Shown here: piece after piece, positions 54,403 to 64,000 of the stretch
How positions within the stretch are numbered: the stretch's first letter is position 1
Layout of the letters: every line of letters starts with the position of its first letter
Origin: Alnus glutinosa
Taxonomy: Eukaryota > Streptophyta > Magnoliopsida > Fagales > Betulaceae
Direction of reading: 5' to 3'
Length of the DNA: 64,000 nucleotides
NCBI RefSeq assembly: GCF_958979055.1
Contig: NC_084899.1
Location: 23,503,501-23,567,500 of the forward strand
Notes under the pieces: generated by a model
What the model saw: the letters and a program-made list of their open reading frames with translations, nothing else
Told to the model about the DNA's origin: nothing
Databases searched by the model: none
Made by a program: the position numbers and the translations under genes

Positions 54403-55584
54403 AAGTCTACAGCATGTTCATTGAAGTAAAGCTTGTGTTCTTCTTCTGGATTGCCTCCAACCAATCTTATTATATCTTCATATATACTTGTTCAAGGCTA
54501 TGAATATGAAATATTTGCTACTTTAATGCAATGTGGTGGCTGCAAATTAAACTTTAAAATCATGGAGGACATTTTCTCAAGGACAAATTGATTTTCAAGG
54601 TCTAAAATGTTTGCAAATTTCAAATAGCATCATTAATATAAAACGATATTGACACTAAGATAGTAGAGAGCTAGTGAAGAAAGAAACACCATTTAAATAT
54701 TTGAGAAAACTTCACTTACTACATTTTTTTATCATTTTTACAATCACACTCTTAAACATTAAAAAGTGTTAATTTAGTATATTCATATTTTAATTTTTTT
54801 TTTTTAAAAAAAAAAATCATCTATATGTTAGGATTTTTCGTTACATTTTATCAAAAATTTCAAAATATCTTTTTTTTTTTGTTTAATAATTTTTTTTAAA
54901 AAAAATTCAGGCATAGGTATTGTTGTTACTGTTCACAATAATAATGAATAATATGGAATAAAAAAGAGAGAGCAAGACAAAAAAATCAAGATACAGATTT
55001 ACATGGGTCGGCAATGTGCCTACGTCCATAGCAATGCGACTATATTTCAGTATATGATTTAGGGTTACAACATAACATGTTTATAAGAAAATCATAATAG
55101 TACGAACGTATGTATTTTGAAAAACTCCAAAATACCATGTATCGTATCGGCAGTACAAGTCGGTACCACGGGGGCTTTGCGATGCTCCACCAATTTCACC
55201 ACTATACTGGTATTTTAGTATTACTCTCTATATCTAAGAGAATATGAGCCACTTGTTCCAATAGGTATTTTTGAAAATTCCATTAAAATCCTGACCAATT
55301 CATAAATCTTTGTAATTTTATTCTTCTTTTTTTCTTTAAAAAAAAAAATGAGATATTTTAGAAATTTTGACACCCATTTGTTAGGATTTAACCGGAAGAT
55401 CTAAGGGAGAGATAAAATTAAAAAATTAAAAATTAAAAAAAGTAAAAGATAGATAGATAGATTAAATTGACATTTTTTAAAGTTTATGGATATAATTGTA
55501 AAAATAATGAACATGTTGAGTAGTAAGTGAAATTGTTGCTTAAGAAGAGAACTCTTGCCAGCCTTGCCAGTGCTGATCAAAGCA
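54403..55584. other. 3' flank of acid phosphatase and non-coding sequence
   Basis: No gene. Around 54990-55060 the text TTACATGGGTCGGCAATGTG and CCTACGTCCATAG resembles LTR-element leaders. No element ends are visible. Confidence 0.4.
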
Positions 55585-55725
55585 ATCTCCTGAAGTTGCA
55601 AAGAGGTTAATTCGGTCCAATTGGAGAGAAAATAGCACACCAGAGAGCAAATTAGCAGATAATTAACCCAAGTCTGTAATTTTAGTGAGGTTGGTCATGA
55701 AGGACAAAGGCAATTCCCCGTTTGA
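55585..55725 (-). pseudogene. Relic of receptor-kinase LRR sequence
   Basis: About 140 bp matches the kinase copy A LRR segment at 22150-22300 (shared TTGCAAAGAGGTTAA, TCGGTCCAATTGGAGAGAAA, AAGGACAAAGGCAATTCCCC) with small deletions. It is an isolated fragment, too short to code for anything, and shows that a further kinase copy once lay here or was partly copied in. Confidence 0.8.
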
Positions 55726-57483
55726 TTAAATTTCGGGCTCTCAATAAGTGAGGCCTATATCTTAATTGTGAATGGTTGGTGCCAATTAAACTGGAGATAG
55801 AGTATATTGGCCATATTTGATCAAGACTTGTAGCAAACATATGGCCATATTAAAAAAAAAAAAAAAAAAAAAAACAAAAAAAAAAAAAAGAAAAAAAAAA
55901 AGAAAGACTATTAATTAAGAGAAATGCTAAAGCTCATTCTATTGTCTTTCTTGTGTCCTTCTGGATGATATGGATTTAAAAATAAATAAATAAATAAAAT
56001 TATCTCAAAATGTGACCTATGAAATGCAATTTTTTAAGCAAAAAAATTAATCTACGTCATCCAGAAAGACGCTAAAAAAAAGCTCTAGCATTTCTCATTA
56101 ATTAACTGATTAAATTCATTCTTTCATATCAACTTAAATTTTTAGAATAATTAATGATTTTAACATTATGATAGCAAGTGTCATAACCACTATGTCTTTG
56201 TGAGTAAAACTTCTTACGCGTGACAAATTTTTTTATTTTTCTATACAAATTCTTTTTACTTTATATCACATCTATCACTTTTTACTAATTTCAAAATTAA
56301 CAACCCACTATCTTGTTTTGCACAGTACTTTGCCAAACAAGGCATTCGTCTTAAATACCAAGTTTGTCTTTTGTCACCGACAACTGGTTTGGTCTTAAAT
56401 ATCGTTTTGAATTTGAGTTACAAAATGGAGTGTCAAGGTTCATAATGCATGCACCTATACATTAGAAGAAACTATCAGGAGGTGGAAGCGTATGTGCTCA
56501 CAAAGTGTCTCGTCAAGTCTGCTTGCTATAACTATCACAATTTCAATTTTCAATGACCAAACAGTAGTCACATGCTAAGGTGTTAAATAAATAGATATTT
56601 GTTACGATATCCTAAATACCAAAAAACCTGCTGGCTATCACAACATCAATACCCTAACATTAAATCACATGCTGAAGTCAAACACATTACATTATTTGTT
56701 TATGAACCATTTTTTTTTCCCCCTTGACACTGGCTTTCTTTATTAAGCATTTGAGCTAAATAGTCTCATATTACTGATTTTTTCTATGGCTGCTCAAAAG
56801 CTGCTTTTGACTAGGTGGAAATTATGGAAAAGTTGACTTTGACTAAGTGGAATTCTTGGTATCTGGATAGCTTGTCAGCTTCCCAGGATGGTTCCTGGAA
56901 TTTGGAAAGCATACACAAGCCGACATGGCTGCTAGTGACAATCAATTAACAAGTGACCACAAATCATACTGAGGGGACTATCCCACCACATAGAAAAATC
57001 AAAATAGAATAAACACAATTAACATAGATGAAGGAATATGGCCAATATGTTTGCTACAATTCTTGATCAAATATGGCCAATATGTTCTTCCACTCTGGCA
57101 TGCACCAACCAATATAACTCCTATGTGGAAAGAACTTTTGCTGCTTTTGAAAGCAAATTTCCAATTTCCACGTGCAATGAGTTTATTTCCATGAATGAAG
57201 CTAATAATTGCTTTTCAAATACTAACCAAAAAGTCTAGGTGCATTATGAACCTTGACACTCCATTTTGTAAGAAAAATGAAGCAAGCCAAAAAAATAAAA
57301 AATAAATAAAAAAATAAAAAAAAAATTCATCATCAGTGCACGCCTAAACAAGTTGATGCTGGACAGATGAAGGGAAAAGGAAAAGGGATTAAGTTGCACA
57401 ATTCAAAGCAAAGGGAAATTTGGTATCGTCTCACTACCGGAAAGAATAGAGGAGGAAGAGAACTTAATGACTAAACCTGCAGC
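55726..57483. other. Non-coding mosaic of duplicated segments
   Basis: 56110-56225 parallels 26725-26830. 56420-56455 parallels 13450 and 27490. 56700-56960 is an inverted relative of 17370-17436 plus 18582-18760 and represents the unoccupied MULE site. 57080-57270 is the inverted form of 27480-27690. A-rich runs lie at 55850-55905. No coding sequence. Confidence 0.6.
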
Positions 57484-57929
57484 ATAGACAGAGAAAGAAG
57501 ACGCAGAAGAAGCAAGAGGAAGAAGCTGCAGCAAGGGTCTGCTTCTGGACAACTGATAGGGACAGAGGATGCTACTAGGAGACTGCTCAGACCGTTATTT
57601 TTGATTTTCCATCCAACATAACAGTCAAAATTGACGGATGTAGCTAAATAATAACAAATTGATAGTTTGAATGGTCAAATCATAACACTTGTCAATTTGT
57701 GGTGCTATAGACAGAGAAAGAAGACGTAGAAGAAGCAAGAGGAAGAAGCTGCAGCTAGAGTCTGCGTCTGGACGGCTGATAGGGACAGAGAAAGCTACTA
57801 GGAGACTGCTCAGACCGTTATGTTTGATTTTTCATCCAACATAATGGTCAAAATTGACGGATGTGGCTAAATAATAACAAATTGATAGTTTGAATGGCCA
57901 AATCATGACACTTGTCAGTTCGTGGTGCT
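57484..57929. repeat. 223-bp direct tandem duplication
   Basis: ATAGACAGAGAAAGAAGACG starts at 57484 and again at 57707. The two units remain very similar to the end (AACAAATTGATAGTTTGAAT, then GTCAATTTGTGGTGCT or its variant). Contains purine-rich GAAGAAGCAAGAGGAAGAAG. No coding frame. Confidence 0.85.
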
Positions 57930-58689
57930 TTATTGAAAATGATTGTTAGTTAAAGGGGCTAAATAATATTTAACCAGTTTATTTTATATCTAAAAAAGTT
58001 TGATGTGCATTTAATTGGAAGATTTCCCTCTTTCAAGTCAATCCAAAATTTTAGAAGTATAGGAAGAAAAGTTTGTCACACATTAGCTAGATACAAAGAT
58101 GTCAATTTGTTTATAAGGAATCCTCTTCACTTAACAATAAATTGAAGTGAACAAGAAGAGAGCTAGACGCTCGTGTCACCGTCACGTGACACATGCAAGG
58201 CCAATGGGCTTTGGGGACTATGGAGAGCACTTTACACTTTGCACGTGCACATCAGAGCAAGAAGCAATTGAGGAGCTCTAATTGATCTTGAAAAATTAAC
58301 AGTTGACTATATAGTAGTCTCGGTCGACCGAGCTGATGTATCATGGCCCCCATACAAAAAGCCAAAAGCCTCGGCAAAAGCTCGGCTGGCCGAACCTTGT
58401 CATTTTAAATGAAAAATCAATGAAAACCTAAACATTTTCTACCGATTGGAAGGGTTTAATATGCGATTTATGGTGTCTATTAAAGTGGGTTTCGTGGTTA
58501 CAATTTGTGGCCATTGGATCAAACGATCTTGGACATCTAGATGTGTTCAAAATCACAATTAATATGACTATTTGGTCATAGGCAAAGACACAATCTCATA
58601 GCTCCTATGTTTTTCTCCTACAAACTCATTTTTTGTCTTATTCTCTACATAAGGTGTTTTTGTTATTGTATCTTGAGAACTATTTTGTC
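57930..58689. other. Non-coding sequence
   Basis: No gene recognised. GC-richer phrases (CGGTCGACCGAGCTG, CTCGGCTGGCCGAACC) near 58320-58400 suggest LTR or leader sequence of the adjacent Copia fragment, but no ends are found. Confidence 0.35.
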
Positions 58690-59940
58690 AAATCCCCTAA
58701 CGATAAGCCAGTTGTAACCCAAATACCAAAATGCCTTCATCTTGGTTTGACTACAATAAAAGGCTAAAACATGATGATAGAAAATATTATTTAGAATCTC
58801 TTCAATGTCATTTACGCATTGAAAAATATTTTAGGAATAGACATAGAAATGCCTATTCTGATGTGAAAACAAAAGTTAATGTCATAGACATTGACAAGAA
58901 TATCAAGAAGAATAAATTGCAGGCCAATAACAACAAAAAGTTCAAGAAAAATGGCTCAAATCCCAAATACCAAAACAATAATAATAATAATAATAAGAAC
59001 ATTGTTTTGAGTGTGCAAGCAAGGGCATCGCTCGTATCAATGTCGATATAGGAAAAAAGAAGTGAATGCCATGAATGAAGATCTTGTTGCGACGATAACC
59101 AAAGCCCATCATGTGAGATTCGAGAGTGGATGGTGGCTAGACACTGGAGTTATTGTTCATATCTCGAAGGGTAGAAGTCTTTTTAAGACTTATGAAGTGA
59201 TTGATGGTGGGATTGATCAAGTGAAAATGGGTAACAACATTCGAATCAAAGTCATTAAAAAATTATCTATTGTGCTTAAGTTCACTTCAGGAAAAGAATT
59301 GACTTGTGTGAATTTGGTGAATTTAGCCCACTAGTCCTAAATTCATAAATTGATTAAGAAAAAAAATCCACTTCATAGTTTATTTAATAATTATGAGTTG
59401 GGGGTATCACATGCACACTCTAATTAATTTCTAACAAATTGTCTATGCCTTTTTTTCATCAATCACATTATGAATAACTTGGACAAATTACATGCACTTG
59501 CAACTTTGACATTCATCTCTTTTCATTCATCATCACCTATCTTTTGGAGTTTTTTCGTTTTTTTCAATAACACCTTGTTGACTCTTTGCTGAATCAAAAG
59601 ATCGTTCATTAAAGAGAAATTATTCATGCCATTTAACTTCTCAACTTTATACTTGTGCAATTGCGCTCGCTATATTTATTGTAATCTTCAATCTGAATAC
59701 CGAACCTTAGCTTTCATATCACTTATTGTGCAAAAGGCAACAATTACAATAAATAAAACAAAACATTCATACATATTATTATATAGACGGGAAAATGCAT
59801 GCGATAATAACTTGATGATGAATATGCAGCCGCACCAATAATTAAGTTCATGTGGATATATATTGATGGTTTATGGTTCATATTTTATGGGATTTACTTT
59901 TAATTATGAGTGGCCATGCATATGCATGTTGTTGTCTATA
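58690..59940 (+). mobile_element. Copia gag/protease fragment, plus-strand copy
   Basis: Frame 58731-59051 carries the end of the gag domain (MPSSWFDYNKRLKHDDRKYY) and a basic linker. After a frameshift, 59011-59334 carries CKQGHRSYQCRYRKKEVNA (zinc knuckle) and the protease start WWLDTGVIVHIS. Reading stops near 59334; the remainder to about 59940 is non-coding sequence shared, inverted, with 24690-25270. No integrase, reverse transcriptase or LTRs. Inactive fragment. Confidence 0.78.
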
Positions 59941-59976
59941 TATACGTAAATATTATTAATTCACAAACCACTTTTT

Positions 59977-60933
59977 TTTTTTTTTTTTTTTTTTAACAAA
60001 TAGCATGTGCTATTTAACTTTTAAGAGCCCAAAGGCTACATCGTGAGCAATGAGGGACATACCCCCTACACACTCTTAAGTCAGAAGGATTTGACTTAAA
60101 AAATAATTACAAATGTAGAATTTCAAATTTCACTAAAATTACAATCAGCCCCGTAACAAAGAAAATTCTAGTAAAACTTGAGCCACACATAAGCAATTGT
60201 ACCTAGAAACAAGAGAATACACAACACAACTAGCAAAAAATACAATCCAAAAACGTCAGAGGGGAAGCACTGTCTTCGCCGGAGACCGGCGCGTGAACAA
60301 CACGCGCCACCCCCAAAAACCTCCAGCCAACAGATCGGCCTCCCAGTGCCCGACCGCCGCCTTTGCACGGCGAAAAAACACCGGAACGAGACCTCCACGC
60401 GCCGGTCGAAGAGAAAGCTTCACTGGCGCGTGACAATCACGCGCCGGTTACCGATGATCCCGACAGCCGAAAACAAACAGCGGCGGAGCAAGAAGACGCC
60501 GGTGAACCCATCTGGGCAGCGCGTGTCTCTAGAAAGCCAGTGGAAAAACGTAGATCTAGCATCAAAAGTTGAAACAGTTTAGGCACAAATACGCTCCACT
60601 GGCGAGACAAAACGAAAACAAGAACACCCCGCCGGACGCTTCGGGAAAGACCTCCTGCCAGAGAACGAGAAGAACAGAAAAGAAAACAAACACAAGTAAC
60701 ACAAACTCTAGAGCCCAGAGGACTCGGAGAACAAAACTCCACAGCCTAAACGACTGGGAGAAAGACTACCTTCCCCATCGTACATACCATGGAGGAAGCA
60801 AAAAAATTCCACCGGGGAAGGGAGGCTTAGAAGCCCCCCTTCCTGGTGATCAACAGTTTGCTAGTTTGTATTCAGAAGAAGACGCCCACGAGAGACAGAG
60901 AGAGAAAGGTCCAAAGTCAAAGGAAGGAAATTG
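59977..60933 (-). mobile_element. 957-bp non-autonomous L1 derivative
   Basis: Flanked by a 16-bp duplication TCACAAACCACTTTTT (59961-59976 and 60934-60949), with a poly-A tail on the minus strand. The 3' ~200 bp equals the truncated copy at 23693-23910. The 5' two-thirds is GC-rich and leader-like, with an imperfect inverted motif GGCGCGTG / CACGCGCC repeated around 60286-60445. No endonuclease or reverse transcriptase lies between, so it looks like a 5' leader joined to a 3' end, mobilised by a full-length relative. Short open frames on both strands are by-products of GC-rich text. Confidence 0.82.
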
Positions 60934-60949
60934 TCACAAACCACTTTTT

Positions 60950-61469
60950 GGTGTGAACATCATCAAATTGTAGATATGTGGCAATATATATACCATTAGA
61001 TCTGTAAAATCTATTGTGTATCATGAAATAATTTATCTCAATTTCAAGTGAAATGGAAATGACGGATTTGAATCTATTGTCAAAATATATAGCCTCTCAT
61101 ATTTATGATATCTTTTTAATATAGGACTTCTTTCTTTCTTTTTTAACTACTGTATATTCCAATAGGGTATTTGCTAAAACTCAGAGAATCTCAAAATTTG
61201 GCTGATTATGGCAAGTGAAATCATTTATAGTCAAAATTAGATTATGCACATGAAACACTATGGAAGAAATATACTAGTTATAAGAGAGAAGTTATATGGC
61301 AAAAGAGTACCACTATTAGGGCTCAAGATTGCTGTCACTGACTCACTAATGCTCAACCAGACGTTAGCCATAGAGATTATTCAGAAATACAAAAGATTAT
61401 ATTAGTATACATGGGGCCTCATGGTCCAACATTTTCATTTACTAGATGCTACACGAATGCCAATTTATT
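60950..61469. other. 3' flank of receptor kinase copy C
   Basis: Matches 18920-19396 downstream of copy A. It includes the uninterrupted site (about 61370-61400) that corresponds to the CACTA insertion point at copy B. No gene. Confidence 0.65.
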
Positions 61470-64000
61470 CTATTTCTGAAGGCTTTTGAGGTTGCTAATG
61501 GTCATCGTGTCCATTGGGTACGAATTACAAGCTTGGGTTCGAGCTGACAATTCTTGTGCCACAAAACGCATGGTGGGTCGTGACTCTAGCTTGTCATCCA
61601 CGCATTGTAAGGCTACAGCCACCACAAATGCCACCTCCTGCGCCATTTGGCCTGTGGGTTGTGGGAGTCCTTGGTCTAGCACATCCTTTAGAAAAAATTC
61701 TACAGTGTCGGAAACTGGCATTATTGTTGTTGATTTGGATGATGACAGAGAAGATAGGAGCTCCCTTGGGTGCCTTCCCATCATAATTTCTAATGCCACC
61801 ACTCCAAAGCTATAGACGTCGCATTTATCTGTTACTCGCATCGTGAATGCAAGCTCTGCACATCCATAAAACAAGATCGACATCCATTTAATGATAGAAT
61901 ATGAGCATGAAAACACATAAAATTGGCTACACACTTCCTAATATGAGAAGCCATCCACCGAATGAGGATCCCTTGCAATTTTCCATCTGAATTATAACGA
62001 ATTTTAGAGAACCCGATCCTACTCCATTTATAGTTATAGTTATTATACAAAAGTAGTCTATCCTAAGACAAATACTTGAAATGAGCAGTACAAAAATGCA
62101 GAAACTAGATTGTTAGCTTACCCGGAGCCATGTAGCCATAAGACCCAGCAATTGTTGTCCAGTTAGTTGTATCTGAACTCATCAATCTTGCAGTGCCAAA
62201 ATCCGAGAGTCGGGGTTCAAACTCTGACTCCAGCAATATGTTGTTCATAGTTATGTCTCGATGCACAATTTGAAGAGAGCAATCATGGTGCAAGTAAGCA
62301 ATTGCATGAGCCACACCTTGCACAATTTTCACCCTTCTACCCCAGTCTAGTTCTGCTTTCCCTCCCACCCCATACAATACATTTCTCAAACTGCCTCTCT
62401 CCACATATTCATAAACCAAGTACATGCACCCCTTAATGGAACAGAACCCATAAAGCCTAATGATATTGCGGTGCCTGACTTCTGTCAACACACGAATCTC
62501 ATTCTCAAAACTCTTGCGACTGGCTACTGGGATGTCACTGGAGTCTGACATGTTAAGTCTTTTAACTGCAACAATCTGACCTGTTGTCAATGCCGCTTTG
62601 TAAACGCTTCCAAATCCTCCTTTTCCAATGCAGTACTTCTCATGGAAGTTTTCTGTGGCCTTCACGAGATCCCCGAATGTGAATTTACCTTCTCTTTCCC
62701 ATATTAGTGACTCAGCCTTCTCATCATACTCTCCAATTGTTCTGCTTTCTTCATCGAGGGGTTTTGTCCTCCGATAACATATTATGAGTCCAGCAACAAT
62801 GATTGCAAGCAGCAATAGGCCACAGATAGGAACGAGGACAACTATTAGAGTTGTATTAGAATGTTTTTTCTTTCTGGAATCTGTGTAACAAGGAGATAGT
62901 CCTTCTGCATCTCCACACAAACCTGAGTTTTCAACATAAGCTTTCGCAGGTGCATCTTTGAAAACTGGACTAGTTGGGATCGAACCTGTTAAATTGTTGT
63001 ATGAAAAATCAATGGAGGTATTGCGTAGACTAACCATGCCGGTAAACGATGATGGGATTTCCCCTGAAAGTTGGTTATGTGACACATTAAGACTCTCCAA
63101 TGATGAAAGCTTTGCAAGGTTTTGAGGAATATTTCCTGAGAGTCGATTGCTGCTGAGGTCCAACAATGACTGCAACGCGACTAAGTTACCAAGCTCGGAT
63201 GGTATTACCCCTGACAGGTTGTTGTTGCTCAAGTCCAAGGACAATAATTTACCACAATTCCCAAGTTCTTTTGGTATGTTCCCAGTCAAACTGTTTCTAG
63301 ACAAATCAAGATTGCTAAGTTCACTCAAATTGCCTAGACTCTGAGGAATCTCTCCTGTCAAATGGTTCCTGCCCAGATTGAGCTTGTACAGCAGGCTTAG
63401 ATTTCCAAGTACAGTTGGAATTTCCCCGGACAATTCGTTGGAGTCCAGATTCAAATCCTGCAGTTGAGTCAACTTTCCAAGCTCTACTGGGATTTTTCCA
63501 GAAATTCTGTTTCTATCCATCTGCAAATTGGTGAGAGATTCACATTCTCCCCATGCCGGTGAGATTTCACCAACAAATTGATTGTGACTAAGATAAATGA
63601 CACTAAGATTTTGATGAAATCCAAAAGCATTTGTAATGTTTCCATTGAATCGGTTCCCATCAAACCGCACCCTTTGTAGTTGATCGCAATTTCTCAAGCA
63701 CTCTGGCAATGGCCCTGTGAAGTTGTTGCTAGTCACTGTGAAATGCTGAAGACCAAAGCTGCTGCATAATTCAGGTGGCAATTCTCCAGAGAAATTGTTG
63801 TTGGAAAAGCCAACGCTGCTCAGATTACTATACTTCCCAAAGTCACTCGGAATAGTGCCCGAGAAGTTATTGGTGAAAAGAGAGATTACCACCAAATTAG
63901 TGAGGCGAGAAATGGTGTCCGGCAACTCCCCATAGAGTTGGTTAGTGTTGAGATCAAGAGTCTGCAGCGATGTCATATTTCCAATCTCCGATGGGATTGT
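61470..64000 (-). CDS. LRR receptor-like kinase (MIK2 / At1g35710 type), copy C, partial
   Basis: Exons are 62122 to beyond 64000 (continues off the window) and 61855-61470, with the intron at the same place as in copy A (MAPE-LAFTM). The visible part has about twelve LRRs, a membrane helix ([23 protein letters not shown]) and a complete kinase: [18 protein letters not shown], a normal HRD catalytic loop ([13 protein letters not shown]), LSDFGTA, then [17 protein letters not shown]. The C-terminus is full length ([18 protein letters not shown]). No lesions seen, so this is the better candidate for an active kinase of the family here. The N-terminus, signal peptide and first LRRs lie outside the window. 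Confidence 0.92.

Noticed and set aside
60168-60973. Open frames up to 134 codons on both strands
   Set aside because: They fall in the GC-rich leader of the non-autonomous L1 derivative and resemble no protein; stop codons are simply rarer there.

Overview
The window is nuclear DNA from a eudicot plant. It is AT-rich and intron-bearing, full of LRR receptor genes, and carries plant-type CACTA, Mutator-like, Copia, Gypsy, TRIM and L1 elements. A woody rosid is plausible, but that is only a guess from gene style; no species can be assigned from the sequence alone. No tRNA, rRNA or CRISPR locus was recognised.

Left part (1-13 kb): two tandemly duplicated receptor-like-protein (RLP) loci on the minus strand. 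The first (2852-5043) is a pseudogene with a large internal deletion. The second (9594-12350) is an intact 918-residue RLP. 13-17.3 kb holds a composite inverted-repeat element with a 5'-truncated L1 fragment inside it. 17.4-18.6 kb is a Mutator-like element with a perfect 9-bp target duplication and a GC-rich cargo. 19.4-23.3 kb is a two-exon LRR receptor kinase (copy A), intact in frame but with HQD instead of HRD in the catalytic loop.

Middle (23.7-47.7 kb): a graveyard of transposons and receptor fragments. It holds an L1 3' end, a Copia gag fragment, a 1.5-kb CACTA element, a broken kinase copy (B) fused to a broken RLP, and 357-bp tandem units of the RLP 3' end. A double TRIM (LTR-int-LTR-int-LTR) interrupts that RLP. 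Three Copia-type solo LTRs follow (34959-36371, 36810-38090, 38395-43436). Each has its own 5-bp target duplication and a U3 packed with the palindrome CCGTCCGGACGG. A 3.95-kb solo LTR sits next to the TATA box of the third.

Right part (47.7-64 kb): orphan copies of the kinase 3' flank, a possible small-protein gene (50045-50314), and a three-exon vegetative-storage/acid-phosphatase gene of the HAD class (51702-54402). Then come a short kinase LRR relic, a 223-bp tandem duplication, a Copia gag/protease fragment inverted relative to the one at 25 kb, and a 957-bp non-autonomous L1 derivative with a 16-bp target duplication. A third receptor-kinase copy (C) runs off the right edge.

The genes do not form an operon or pathway. 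The shared theme is birth and decay of immune-type and developmental LRR receptors by local duplication, with transposons inserting between, beside and inside the copies. Because several segments exist in multiple copies, empty sites in this same window confirm insertions of the MULE, the CACTA element and the TRIM; the 3.95-kb LTR is supported by sister LTR copies.
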